DNA from: Thauera aromatica K172
GTDB taxonomy: Bacteria; Pseudomonadota; Gammaproteobacteria; Burkholderiales; Rhodocyclaceae
Length of the DNA stretch: 64,000 nt
Assembly: GCF_003030465.1 (NCBI RefSeq)
Contig: NZ_CP028339.1
Location: 3,356,041 to 3,420,040 of the forward strand
Reading direction: 5' to 3'
Made by a program: the position numbers and the translations under genes. The notes under the pieces are model-generated. The model did not search any database and had not been told where the DNA came from. It worked only from the letters and a program-made list of their open reading frames with translations. Of the stretch, positions 16,242 through 26,398 are shown piece by piece. Numbering within the stretch: the stretch's first letter is position 1; every line of letters begins with the position of its first letter.

Positions 16242-17492
16242 TCAGTGTGCCGGCAGGAAGGCGGCGAAGGCCGCCGGCAGCGGCGCGTGTTCCAGGCTGC
16301 GCTGGGTAAACAGGAAGCGTCCATCGCAGACGAAACCCAGATCGGCCCAGTCCACCGCGTTGAGCGCGGTGCAGAACGCCGCCAGATCGATGTCGGCGCG
16401 GCGCGGAAACACCGCCAGCACGGCGCCGTCGTAGTCGGTGCAGTCGTGGAGGAAAAACGGCTGCGCGACCCGCGTCTTGCCGTTCACATAGACCCGGGGC
16501 GCCGTGCTGCGGTGGTGCAGCCGCCCCCACATCCACCAGTTCGATTCGTCGAAGCGGGTCACCTTGCGCTGCAGCAGGCGGGCCTTGTGCGGCGCCAGCA
16601 CGGCCGGCGGCGGCTCGCCCGGCTCGCTCCAGATCATGCGCCGGGTGCGCCCGCTGCTGACCGTCGACGAGCACACGAAGTCGCGGTTGCCATGGACCTC
16701 GTCGGCGTACAGCTCGTCCGCGCCCGACACCGCGCCGACCTTGACGAAGGCGAGCTCGGCCAGGCGCAGCGGGTAGTCGCCGCGGGCGAACATCAGGTGG
16801 CCGCCGCACTCGAGGAAATGGCGCGTCTGCCAGGCCGGCGCGGCGAGCGCGGCGTCGAGGTCGGCGCCGGTGCCGGTGCCGATCTCGCAGTAGCGCATCG
16901 TGCGCTCGGTGCAGTCCTTCTCGAAGCGCCAGATCAGGCAGTTCGGCAGCGCGTCGGGAAAGACGCGGGCGTCGCCGAGTTCGATCGCCTCGGTGATCGA
17001 GCCGGCCTCGTACAGCAGGCGGTTGAGCTTCACCGCCGAGGTCGCCTTGAGGAAGTCGCGCGGCGTGATGAAGATCAGCTCGCCGCCCGGGGCGAGCTGG
17101 CGCACGCACTTCTCGATGAAGAACAGGTAGAGGTTGGAGCGCCCGTCGAGACCGCGTCCGTGGCCGCCGCGTTCGATCAGCGCGCGGGTGGCGGGCGGGA
17201 TGTCCTGGTAGCGCACGTAGGGCGGGTTGCCGATGATGGTGTCGAAGCGCTCGCCCTCGGGGTAGGCGAAGAAATCCATCGCCTGCGCTCCGGGCGGGCA
17301 GTGGTCGGCGTCCAGTTCGAGCCCGACCGCGCCCGGCAGGTAGCGCAGGAAGGCGCCGTCGCCGCAGGACGGCTCCAGCACCCGGCCGGCGTTGCGGCGC
17401 AGTGCCAGCATCGCGCGCACCACGCTGTCGGGGGTGAACACCTGGCCGAAGGCGGCGACGTCGCGCAGCCCGAGGGCGAGCTGGGCGCTCAC
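16242..17492 (-). CDS. N6-adenine DNA methyltransferase, Eco57I/TaqI-like, orphan
   Basis: 416 aa from a GTG at 17492 with AGGAGG 8 bases upstream. Motif order FGQVFTPDSVVRAML, LEPSCGDGAFLRYL (SAM binding), then IIGNPPYVRYQD (catalytic NPPY) is that of gamma-class adenine methyltransferases. A C-terminal part of about 200 residues should carry target recognition. No restriction nuclease or specificity subunit is adjacent, so it is either solitary or a bifunctional type IIG remnant; no nuclease motif was seen. Transcription runs into the microsatellite and the phosphatase gene. Confidence 0.9.
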   Translation of the reverse strand: MSAQLALGLRDVAAFGQVFTPDSVVRAMLALRRNAGRVLEPSCGDGAFLRYLPGAVGLELDADHCPPGAQAMDFFAYPEGERFDTIIGNPPYVRYQDIPPATRALIERGGHGRGLDGRSNLYLFFIEKCVRQLAPGGELIFITPRDFLKATSAVKLNRLLYEAGSITEAIELGDARVFPDALPNCLIWRFEKDCTERTMRYCEIGTGTGADLDAALAAPAWQTRHFLECGGHLMFARGDYPLRLAELAFVKVGAVSGADELYADEVHGNRDFVCSSTVSSGRTRRMIWSEPGEPPPAVLAPHKARLLQRKVTRFDESNWWMWGRLHHRSTAPRVYVNGKTRVAQPFFLHDCTDYDGAVLAVFPRRADIDLAAFCTALNAVDWADLGFVCDGRFLFTQRSLEHAPLPAAFAAFLPAH

Positions 17493-17776
17493 CGGACGTC
17501 CCTCCTGCCGCTACGCAATCTCCTCTCCGGGGCAGGCGGGCACCCCCCTCCGGGCGGCCGTGCGGGCGCGCTCACGGCGCACCCCGCGGCCGGCGGCACG
17601 ACGGGGAAGGGGAAGCAGGGGCGGGGCAGGATCATTTCGTCGCCAATCCGGTCTGATGCGGAAAAGGCAGCACGATAAGCGCAGCGGACCCGGGGTGCAA
17701 TCCCGCGCTGCCGCCGCGGACCCGCGACCGGTCCTCTCCGCGTCATCGCCCCGGGGCCGCCAACCGGATACGGCCG

Positions 17777-20593
17777 ATGTCGAGTTCTCTTCCCGCCCCT
17801 GAACAGCGCAAAGCCCCCGCCCCTTCCGCCGACGCACTGCTCGAACTGATCGATGCACTGGTACGCGAGTTGCAGCCGGGCAGCCGCCTGCAGGCCGGGC
17901 TCGACAGCGCGCTCGACCGCGACCTCGGCCTCGACAGCCTCGCCCGCGTCGAGTTGCTCGCCCGCGTCGAACGCCACTTCGCCGTCCGCCTCGCCGCCGA
18001 AACCCTGGGCACGTGCGAGACGCCGCGCCAGCTGCTGGGCGCCGTCGCACAGGCGGCGAGCGCCCCCCTGCCACCGCCTGCCGCCCCCGGCGCGCCCCTG
18101 CCGCCACCCGCGCCTGCGCACGGCGAGCCCGGCGCCGCCGCCACCTTGTTGCAGGTCCTCGGATGGCACGCCGGGCGCCATCCCGAGCGCGTGCACGTGA
18201 CCTTCTACGACCGCGACGAGCGCACCGAGACCCTCACCTACGGCGAACTCGCCGACGCTGCCGGACACACCGCGGGCGCCCTGTTCGCGCTCGGCCTGCA
18301 CGCCGGCGACCGGGTCGCCCTGATGCTGCCTTCGGGGCTGGATTTTTTCCGCGCCTTCTTCGGCATCCTCAGCGCCGGCATGGTGCCGGTGCCGATCTAT
18401 CCGCCGGCGCGCCCGAGCCAGCTCGAGGACCACCTCCACCGCCAGGCCGCGATCCTGCGCAACTGCGAGGCCCGCGCATTGATCACCTTCGAGCGCGTGC
18501 GCCCGCTGGCACGCATGCTCGCCGGCCTCGCGCCGGCCCTCGCCCGCGTGGCGACCCCCGCCGAGCTGGCCGCGGCGCCCGCAGTCCGTCCGCTGCCGGC
18601 GAGCGCGGGCGAGCTCGCCCTGATCCAGTACACCTCCGGCTCCACCGGCGAGCCGAAGGGGGTCATGCTGACCCACGCCAACCTGCTCGCCAACATCCGC
18701 GCCTGGGGCACGGTCGCCGCCCTGAGCCCCCGCGACGTCTGCGTGAGCTGGCTGCCGCTGTACCACGACATGGGCCTGATCGGCACCTGGATGGGCAGCC
18801 TCTACTACGCCTGCCCGCTGGTGCTGATGTCGCCGCTCGATTTCCTCGCCCATCCCGAGCGCTGGCTGTGGGCGATCCACCACCACCGCGGCACGGTGGC
18901 CGCGGCCCCGAACTTCGCCTTCGAGCTGTGTGCCAAGCGCCTCGCCGGCGCAGCCCTCGATGGCCTCGACCTGTCGTGCTGGCGGCTTGCCGCCAACGGT
19001 GCCGAGCCGGTCAACCCCGATACCCTGCAGCGTTTCGCCGCCACCTTCGCCCCCTACGGCCTGCCGGCCACCACCGTCACTCCGGTGTACGGCCTCGCCG
19101 AATGCGCGGTCGGTCTGTGCGTGTCGCCGCCCGGACGGGGCGCCGTCATCGACCGCGTCGAGCGCGCTGCGCTGCATCTCGGCGGTGACGCCGTGCCCAC
19201 CGCCGCCGACGGCGAGGCCCTGCGCTTCGTCTGCTGCGGACCGCCGCTGCCCGCTCATGAAGTGCGCATCGTCGATGGCGCCGGCCATGTCCTCCCCGAG
19301 CGCAAGGTCGGCCACCTGGAGTTCCGCGGCCCGTCGGCGACCGCCGGCTATTACCGCAACCCGGCGGCGAGCGCGGCGCTGTTCGACGACGGCTGGCTCG
19401 TCACCGGCGACCACGCCTACCTTGCCGACGGCGAACTCTATGTCACCGGGCGCGCCAAGGAGGTGATCATCCGCGCCGGGCGCAACCTCTATCCCTACGA
19501 CCTCGAGCAGGCGATCGGCGCGCTGTCCGGAGTGCGCAAGGGCTGTGTCGCGGTGTTCGGGGTCAGCACCGACGGCGGCGAAGAGCGCCTGATCGTCATC
19601 GCCGAGACCGTCGTCGACGATGCCGGCGCCCGCCACCGCCTGCAGCGGCAGATCGTCGCCGCGGCGCTGGCCGAATTCGACCTCGCCCCGGACGCGGTGA
19701 TCCTCGCCCCGCCGCACACGGTGCTGAAAACCTCGAGCGGCAAGATCCGCCGCGCAGCGCTGCGCGAGGCCTACCTCCGCGGCCGTCTCGGCACCCCGCT
19801 CCGCCCGCCGTGGCTGCAGCTGCTGCGCCTGCAGCTGGCCAGCACCCGCGCGCGGCTGCGCCGCCACCTGCAGGCCACTCCTGCGGTCGTGCGCGCAGCC
19901 TGGATGTGGGCCATGTTCGCGGCGCTGGCGCCGCTCGCGGTGGCGGCGATCCTGCTGCTACCGCGACTCGACCAGCGGTGGACGGCGATCCACCGCCTCG
20001 CCCGCCTGTGCCAGCGCCTGTGCGGCTGCCCGCTGCGGGTCGAAGGCCTGGTCCACCTTCCCGCCGCCCCCTGCATCCTCGTCGCCAACCATGCCAGCTA
20101 CATCGACGGGCTGGTGCTCGTCGCCGCCCTGCCGCAGCCGGTGCGCTTCGTCGCCAAGGCCGAGCTCGCCGGCAACCGCGTACTGGGTCCGCTCTTCGCC
20201 CGCATGGATACCTGCTTCGTCAATCGCGTCGACTCCCGCCAGAGCGTGGAAGACATCCGCCGCCTCGGCGCCCTCGCAAGCACCGGCGCACCGCTGCTGT
20301 TCTTCGCCGAAGGCACGTTCACCGCGCAGGAAGGGCTGCGCGAGTTCCGCCTCGGCGCCTTCCAGAGCGCTATCGAGCAGGCCCTGGCGGTGGTTCCGGT
20401 CGCCCTCGCCGGCACCCGCCGGGTATTGCGCGACGGCAGCTGGCGGCCGCAGCCGGGCGCGCTCGCGGTCACCGTCTACCCGCCGCTGGCGCCGGCGGGC
20501 GAGGACTGGCACGCCCTGCTCGCCCTGCGCGATGCCACGCGGACATCGATCCTCGCCCACTGCGGCGAAGTCGACGCCGCGGCACCGCGCTGA
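17777..20593 (+). CDS. Three-domain protein: acyl carrier protein + fatty-acid adenylate-forming ligase + PlsC-like acyltransferase
   Basis: 938 aa. Residues about 20-90 form an acyl carrier domain with phosphopantetheine Ser54 in DLGLDSLARVEL. Residues about 110-690 are an adenylate-forming enzyme (TSGSTGEPKGVML, WLPLYHDMGLIGTWMG, GYYRNP, TGRAKEVIIRAGRNLYP), closest in look to fatty-acyl-AMP ligases. A membrane helix lies near 705-730. Residues about 745-930 are a lysophospholipid-type acyltransferase (NHASYID, FVNRVDS, FAEGTF). The order suggests that a fatty acid is activated, loaded on the built-in carrier and placed on a lipid at the inner membrane. It faces the patatin-related gene tail to tail. 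Confidence 0.92.
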   Translation: MSSSLPAPEQRKAPAPSADALLELIDALVRELQPGSRLQAGLDSALDRDLGLDSLARVELLARVERHFAVRLAAETLGTCETPRQLLGAVAQAASAPLPPPAAPGAPLPPPAPAHGEPGAAATLLQVLGWHAGRHPERVHVTFYDRDERTETLTYGELADAAGHTAGALFALGLHAGDRVALMLPSGLDFFRAFFGILSAGMVPVPIYPPARPSQLEDHLHRQAAILRNCEARALITFERVRPLARMLAGLAPALARVATPAELAAAPAVRPLPASAGELALIQYTSGSTGEPKGVMLTHANLLANIRAWGTVAALSPRDVCVSWLPLYHDMGLIGTWMGSLYYACPLVLMSPLDFLAHPERWLWAIHHHRGTVAAAPNFAFELCAKRLAGAALDGLDLSCWRLAANGAEPVNPDTLQRFAATFAPYGLPATTVTPVYGLAECAVGLCVSPPGRGAVIDRVERAALHLGGDAVPTAADGEALRFVCCGPPLPAHEVRIVDGAGHVLPERKVGHLEFRGPSATAGYYRNPAASAALFDDGWLVTGDHAYLADGELYVTGRAKEVIIRAGRNLYPYDLEQAIGALSGVRKGCVAVFGVSTDGGEERLIVIAETVVDDAGARHRLQRQIVAAALAEFDLAPDAVILAPPHTVLKTSSGKIRRAALREAYLRGRLGTPLRPPWLQLLRLQLASTRARLRRHLQATPAVVRAAWMWAMFAALAPLAVAAILLLPRLDQRWTAIHRLARLCQRLCGCPLRVEGLVHLPAAPCILVANHASYIDGLVLVAALPQPVRFVAKAELAGNRVLGPLFARMDTCFVNRVDSRQSVEDIRRLGALASTGAPLLFFAEGTFTAQEGLREFRLGAFQSAIEQALAVVPVALAGTRRVLRDGSWRPQPGALAVTVYPPLAPAGEDWHALLALRDATRTSILAHCGEVDAAAPR

Positions 20594-20634
20594 AGCGCCC
20601 GGCCAAGGCGGCATCAGCGCGGGTACGGCCCGGT

Positions 20635-23154
20635 TCACAGCGCCGCCACCGCGGCCGTCACCCGGGCGATCAGCTCGGGAACGCCCTGCAGCCGCACCGC
20701 CTCCTCGGCCAGGATCGCCTCGAACGCGCGCTTCTTGAACGCCCGCAGTTCGCCCTCGGCGAGCCCGCCGTTGCCCGGGAGGGCGCCGGCGACGAGGTCG
20801 ATGAGGCGGTCGGCGGCGTGCAGCCGCCCCCACAGGTAGTCGTTTTCGCGCGCCTTGCGGCTGAGGAAGCCGCCGAAGTTGCCGAACGAGGTGCCGAACA
20901 GCACCGCCTGCCCCTGCCCGACATCGGCCAGGGTGGTCGCATCCTCGGGGCTGATGCGGTCGATCAGCACCTCTTCGAGCGGCCCGGTGCCGAGCGCGAG
21001 CGCGCCGAGCGCGGGGCGCAGGATCACGTCCCAGTAGAAGTAGCCGAGGTAGGCAGTGAGCAGCTGGCGCCGGCAGCTGGCGTCGATGCGCTGCACCCGC
21101 GGCGAGGCCAGCGCCCGATCCATGTTGGCGTTCGATTCGGCGATCCCGCACTCGTCGCCGAGGCGCTCGATCAGGGCACCGAGCGTCTGACCATGCTGGA
21201 GCACGAAATCCTGCACTGCGCTGCCACCGAACTCGCCCGCGTCCGGGGCCCCGGGGTGGAGCAGCGCGCGCGCCGCGGTGGCGGTCACCTCGTCGATGAA
21301 GTCGCTGCCGTCGTAGATCGCCAGCCCGTCGAGGCATTCGTGGATTTCCGCCTTCACCGCGTCGAGCGTGCCCGGGCTGGTGGCGCAATACGTATCGAGC
21401 GGCAGGTACTGGTACAGCGCGTTGAGCTCGTGGAGCACGAAGTTGATCCGCCGCCGCTTGTACTCGATGCCGAAGCGGATGACCATGCGTGCGAAGCGCG
21501 GCATGTCGGCGTTCCCGTACACCTCGTCGGGGATGCGGTACTCGGTGCACAGCACGCCGTTGCACGCCGCCCATTCCTCCACCACCAGCTGCAGCCAGCG
21601 CGCCGCCGGCGATTCCTGGGAATAGCCGCACAGCTTGCGCAGCAGGCCGGCGACGAAATCGAGCGCCTCCAGCACCAGCGCCCGCCACCAGGCGTTGTAG
21701 ACGAGCGTGGAAGTGGCCAGCAGGTTGGTCGAAGTGAGGCGCCAGTGGCGCAGCTCGTCGAGCGTGTAGTGCCCGCCCAGGGCACCGGCGGTCGCCTGCT
21801 CGACCAGCGCCTCGACCTGCGGACGGGTTTCCACGATCGTCGCCTTGAGACGGCGGATCTGGCGGTTGTAGCGGCTGATCTCGGCCAGTTCGCTGTGCAC
21901 CGGCTGCTGCCGGGGCAGGTCCGACAGCGCGCCGCGCAAGGTCTCGAACCACCCCGGCACGGCCCCGGCGCCGGCTTCACGCCCGGTCTCGCGCCCGTAC
22001 TGCGGGGCGGCGTGCGGATCGATGAAGATCAGCCGCCGGTCCACTTCGCGGAACGCCCGGTGCAGGCGGATGTGGCGTGCCGCCGCCATGATCGGCTTGT
22101 TGTCGAGCACGCTGCCGTCGAGCAGCACCAGCTCTTCCGGGTTCATGCCCTGCTCGCGGTAATGGCCGAAGTTGCGCTCGAGGAAGCGTTCGCGCGTCGG
22201 CCACGCCATTCCGCGTGCCGCCAGCAGGGCATCCATCTCCGCCATCCGCGCGGGCGGAAAGGCGCCGGGATAGGATGCCGAGGCGCGCGCGGCAAACGCG
22301 AGCGAAGGCGCGTTGTCGAGGCCGAAGTCGCTTTCGATCACGCCGCTCTTGCGGTGTTCGCAGGCGAACTGCAGGACGTGGCGGTGCTCGCGCTCGCGCA
22401 GCAGCGGCGGATCGTGGGTGAAGATCGTCCGGTCGATGCCGTGGTAGTCGGTGACCGTCACCGCCAGCGACAACTGAGTGCCCGACGGCAGCAGCGAGCG
22501 CGGCGCCCCGCCGGGCATTTCTTCCATCGCCAGCAGGCCATCGAGCAGCACTGCACTGAGCCGGGCGCCGTCGAGCGGCGGGTTGAACCAGCGCGAACGC
22601 ACGAAGCTCAGCACGCGCTCGGCCATCTCGTGGTCGGCGGTGACGGGCAGCATGCCTTCGCGCCGCAGCCACGACAGCATCGGCCGCAGCAGGGGGCGGA
22701 AATACCACTTGTTCCAGGCCTTGGGGCGCGCCTCGGGAGCGATCAGGCGCTGCATGTCGGCTTCTTCCAGCCACAGCGTGGTCAATGTCTCCAGGCTCAG
22801 ATCGTGGGCGATCGCGCGCGCCAGCGCGATGCCGTTGACCGCGCCCGCAGAGGAGCCCGAGACGACGTCGACCAGCACGCGCAGATCGACCACCCGCCCC
22901 AGACGCTTGAGGAGATCGAAGTACACTTCCGCGCTCAGGGCGTCAGTCTCGTCTCCGGCGCCGCGTCCGGTACGGTCGCGGGCGTGGGCGAACACATGCG
23001 TCGCCGCCTGTTTGGCGGCGACGCTGTCGGTGTCGTGGTAGGCCTTCGACGCACGCGCGAGATTGAGCACCTCGCGGTTGATGCCGTGCTGGTAGATCGC
23101 GAGCGACACCCCGCCGAACAGCACCAGCGCCAGACGGAGTTCCTTTTCCTTCAT
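20635..23154 (-). CDS. Patatin-related phospholipase-like protein
   Basis: 839 aa, from an ATG at 23154 with TGGAGG 9 bases upstream. It matches the long patatin-related family (TIGR03607 type). [16 protein letters not shown] is the oxyanion region, the nucleophile is Ser102 in [13 protein letters not shown], and the catalytic Asp is in [11 protein letters not shown] near residue 348. Such enzymes hydrolyse acyl esters of lipids. The long C-terminal half has no recognised domain. No signal peptide is visible, so it is likely cytoplasmic or membrane associated. It converges with the acyl ligase/acyltransferase gene, leaving 41 bp. Confidence 0.9.
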   Translation of the reverse strand: MKEKELRLALVLFGGVSLAIYQHGINREVLNLARASKAYHDTDSVAAKQAATHVFAHARDRTGRGAGDETDALSAEVYFDLLKRLGRVVDLRVLVDVVSGSSAGAVNGIALARAIAHDLSLETLTTLWLEEADMQRLIAPEARPKAWNKWYFRPLLRPMLSWLRREGMLPVTADHEMAERVLSFVRSRWFNPPLDGARLSAVLLDGLLAMEEMPGGAPRSLLPSGTQLSLAVTVTDYHGIDRTIFTHDPPLLREREHRHVLQFACEHRKSGVIESDFGLDNAPSLAFAARASASYPGAFPPARMAEMDALLAARGMAWPTRERFLERNFGHYREQGMNPEELVLLDGSVLDNKPIMAAARHIRLHRAFREVDRRLIFIDPHAAPQYGRETGREAGAGAVPGWFETLRGALSDLPRQQPVHSELAEISRYNRQIRRLKATIVETRPQVEALVEQATAGALGGHYTLDELRHWRLTSTNLLATSTLVYNAWWRALVLEALDFVAGLLRKLCGYSQESPAARWLQLVVEEWAACNGVLCTEYRIPDEVYGNADMPRFARMVIRFGIEYKRRRINFVLHELNALYQYLPLDTYCATSPGTLDAVKAEIHECLDGLAIYDGSDFIDEVTATAARALLHPGAPDAGEFGGSAVQDFVLQHGQTLGALIERLGDECGIAESNANMDRALASPRVQRIDASCRRQLLTAYLGYFYWDVILRPALGALALGTGPLEEVLIDRISPEDATTLADVGQGQAVLFGTSFGNFGGFLSRKARENDYLWGRLHAADRLIDLVAGALPGNGGLAEGELRAFKKRAFEAILAEEAVRLQGVPELIARVTAAVAAL

Positions 23155-23339
23155 CGTCGGTCGGCCTCCACTTCCACCGGGGAACGCCCTTAAGCTCGCA
23201 CCCGCTCCGGGCGGCGTCAAGCGCCCTTTCCCGGTCCCTTTCCCGGTCCCGGGCCGCCAGCGGCAAACTCCTGCCGCCCCCGCCCCGTGTTTGCCTATAC
23301 TTCGATCACCTCCGCCAACAACATCACAAGGAAGCCCGC

Positions 23340-24317
<978 letters not shown>

Positions 24318-24338
24318 GCCCACGGCACGGGCCGGCAC

Positions 24339-24719
24339 ATGCCGATCCTGGTCAAACGCATCCATGACGCCGCCGCCCCCGGCGACGGCTGTCGCGTGCT
24401 GGTGGACCGGTTGTGGCCGCGCGGGCTGACGAAAGCGCGCGCAGCCGTCGACCTGTGGCTGCGCGAGCTCGCCCCGTCGACCGCGCTGCGCCAGTGGTTC
24501 GGCCACGACCCGACGCGCTGGGACGAATTCCGCCGCCGCTACGCCGCCGAGCTCGATGGCGACGGACCGGCGCCAGCGCTGGCGCAGCTGCGCGAACTGC
24601 GCGCCCGCCACCCAGTCCTGACCCTGCTCTACGCCGCCCGCGACCCCGAGCACAACAACGCGGTCGCGCTACGCGCCTGGCTCGAGGCGGCGGACGACGA
24701 CAGCGCCGCGGCGCCATGA
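24339..24719 (+). CDS. DUF488 family protein
   Basis: 126 aa. The marks are IHDAAAPGDGCRVLVDRLWPRGLTK, LAPSTALRQWFGHDPTRWDEF and LLYAARDPEHNNAVAL, all typical of the short DUF488 branch found in proteobacteria. The biochemical function is not established; relatives are small cytoplasmic proteins. It starts 21 bp after cysK and is probably read through from it. The C-terminus overlaps nothing; panE converges from the right. Confidence 0.9.
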   Translation: MPILVKRIHDAAAPGDGCRVLVDRLWPRGLTKARAAVDLWLRELAPSTALRQWFGHDPTRWDEFRRRYAAELDGDGPAPALAQLRELRARHPVLTLLYAARDPEHNNAVALRAWLEAADDDSAAAP

Positions 24720-24760
24720 GCGCCGGCCGGCCTTCACCCGGCCGTTGTCCACGCACCGGA

Positions 24761-25687
24761 TCAGTGCGGGCGTTGCAGGCGAGCGTCCGCCGATGTCGTC
24801 GCGCGCCCCTCGAGCAGCTTCACCAGCGCATGCAGCGTGCGGTTGACCGGCGTCGCCACCCCCTGCGCCGCGCCGCGGCGGACCACGTAGCCGTTGAGGT
24901 GGTCGATCTCGCTCGGCTTGCCGCGCGCGAGGTCCTGCGCGGTCGATGAAGTCTGCGTCGGCATCGTGCGCGCGATCGCCTCCACCGCCGCCCACATCCC
25001 GTCCGGCACGACGACGCCGTCGCCCTGCGCCACCGCCAGGCATTCGGCCACCGCGTCGCGCATCATGCCCTCGACGCCCTCGCCCTGCACCAGCCGCCCG
25101 TAGGGCAGCTGGGTGATCGCGGAGAGCGCGTTGTAGGCGCAGTTGAGGATCAGCTTCGCCCACAGCGCACCGGCGACGTTGTCCGAGACCTCGACCGCCA
25201 CCCCGGCGCCGCCGAACAGCGCGACCAGCTCGGCGGCCGCGGCCAGCGGGCCAATCACCAGCTCGCCGCGGCCGTGGTGGCGCAGGTGGCCGGGCCCGGC
25301 CATCTCGGTCGCGACATACACCACCGCCGGCCCGACCTCGCGGCCGAGCCGCGCCTGCAACCGGGCGGCGTTGTCGACACCGTTCTGCAGGCTCAGCACG
25401 ATCGCCTCCGGCGCCAGATGCGGCGCGATCTGCGCCGCAGCCGCCTCGGTATCGGTCGACTTCACGCACACCAGCACCAGGCGCGCGCCACGCACCGCCT
25501 CGGCCTCGGTGCTCGCACCGATCGGCACGCACCCGCGGAAGGTGGCCATCTCCATCCGCAGGCCGTCGCGCCGTATCGCCTCGACATGCCGGGCGCGCCC
25601 GATCAGCACCACCTCGTGGCCAGCACGCGCCAGCATCCCGCCATAGAAGCAGCCGACCGCGCCGGCGCCCATCACTGCGATCTTCAT
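24761..25687 (-). CDS. panE: 2-dehydropantoate 2-reductase (ketopantoate reductase)
   Basis: 308 aa. It reduces ketopantoate to pantoate with NADPH for coenzyme A synthesis. The NADPH-binding start MKIAVMGAGAVGCFYGGMLA, LVCVKSTDTE, LSLQNGVDN, and the C-terminal catalytic region ALWAKLILNCAYNALSAI and KPSEIDHLNGYVVRRG are all present. ATG at 25687 has GGAGGA a few bases upstream. Paralogs act on other 2-oxoacids, so panE is the likely but not certain name. Confidence 0.9.
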   Translation of the reverse strand: MKIAVMGAGAVGCFYGGMLARAGHEVVLIGRARHVEAIRRDGLRMEMATFRGCVPIGASTEAEAVRGARLVLVCVKSTDTEAAAAQIAPHLAPEAIVLSLQNGVDNAARLQARLGREVGPAVVYVATEMAGPGHLRHHGRGELVIGPLAAAAELVALFGGAGVAVEVSDNVAGALWAKLILNCAYNALSAITQLPYGRLVQGEGVEGMMRDAVAECLAVAQGDGVVVPDGMWAAVEAIARTMPTQTSSTAQDLARGKPSEIDHLNGYVVRRGAAQGVATPVNRTLHALVKLLEGRATTSADARLQRPH

Positions 25688-25817
25688 GTCCTCCGCCTCC
25701 ACCAATCCAAAAATTCGATCCGTCTGCGCCCGAAGCATATCGGCACCACGCCGGCGGTGCACCTCGGGGTCCGACTGAGCTAGGCTAAGCCTTGGTCCAC
25801 TCCGGCCGGAGCCAAGC

Positions 25818-26057
25818 ATGCAGGTCGTCAACATCCATGAAGCCAGGACCCATCTGTCGCGCTTGCTCGAATCGATCGAACGCGGCGAGGAAGTCGTCAT
25901 TGCGCGTGCAGGCCGCCCCGTTGCCACGCTGACCGCCTATCGTCCGGTGCGCCGCAAGCTTGCTGCACCGGGAAGCATGAAAGGCCGCGACTGGCGGATG
26001 GCCGACGATTTCGATGCGCCGGTCGATGAGCTGTTTTCCTGCCTGCAACAACCGTAG
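25818..26057 (+). CDS. Phd/YefM-family antitoxin
   Basis: 79 aa. It starts MQVVNIHEARTHLSRLLESIERGEEVVIARAGRPVATL, the classic Phd/VapB-type DNA-binding fold, with a C-terminal arm (GSMKGRDWRMADDFDAPVDELF) that would neutralise a PIN-domain toxin. It looks complete. The toxin gene next to it is broken, so this is now an orphan or solitary antitoxin. Confidence 0.92.
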   Translation: MQVVNIHEARTHLSRLLESIERGEEVVIARAGRPVATLTAYRPVRRKLAAPGSMKGRDWRMADDFDAPVDELFSCLQQP

Positions 26058-26086
26058 GGCGAAACCGGCGTCCCCGGAGCCGCCCG

Positions 26087-26176
26087 GTGAGGCTGCTGCT
26101 CAGCACGCATTTCGCCTTCTGGTGGCAGACCGGCGACCCACGCATCACCGAAGAAATCCGTGCTTTGGTGGAATCT
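26087..26176 (+). pseudogene. Truncated PIN-domain (VapC-like) toxin
   Basis: Starts with GTG 29 bp after the antitoxin. The reading MRLLLSTHFAFWWQTGDPRITEEIRALVES is the N-terminus of a PIN toxin (usual form RLLLDTH..LWW..). Only about 30 codons remain of the usual 125-130. The first catalytic Asp is Ser here. From about 26175 the sequence turns into a fragment of a helicase gene in another frame, so the toxin is dead. Reading the toxin frame onward gives only shadow sequence. Confidence 0.85.
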
Positions 26177-26267
26177 GACCATGCGCAAGCTGTTCGTCGG
26201 CGCAACACGGGCGACGATGAAGCAGATCATGGTGGCGTCAGCGCGGACGAGCACAACCCTGATCTGA
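26175..26267 (+). pseudogene. C-terminal fragment of a UvrD-like helicase gene
   Basis: In the frame starting at 26175 the sequence reads LTMRKLFVGATRATMKQIMV and ends at TGA 26265-26267. This matches the C-terminus of the intact helicase in this window (LTLRKLFVGATRATLKLILI near residue 520). It is therefore the last 30 codons of a paralogous helicase fused to the toxin remnant by a deletion. Confidence 0.8.
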
Positions 26268-26398
26268 TACGCGCGCAAGCGGTCGGCTGGACATTCAATT
26301 GTAAAATATGCCACACGGCTAGTGTCGCAACTTAATATAGCTATTCATTCATGGCATCATCCTGAAACAAGACGTTACTGACCGAACTGCAAGCAAAC
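26268..26398 (+). promoter_or_regulatory. AT-rich region before the CHASE2 operon, probable promoter
   Basis: The stretch around 26290-26350 (TTCAATTGTAAAATATG, CAACTTAATATAGC) is markedly AT-rich compared with the window and is the only leader available for the six-gene operon. No -35/-10 pair with good spacing could be fixed by eye. Confidence 0.4.

Noticed and set aside
15289-17109. A 606-codon minus-strand frame joining the phosphatase to a frame inside the methyltransferase
   Set aside because: The part over the methyltransferase is a shadow of the real frame, and the microsatellite reads as a GKARQ repeat. Only the C-terminal phosphatase part is real.
26087-26335. An 82-codon frame as an intact small toxin
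   Set aside because: Only the first 30 codons resemble a PIN toxin; the rest is out-of-frame helicase sequence.
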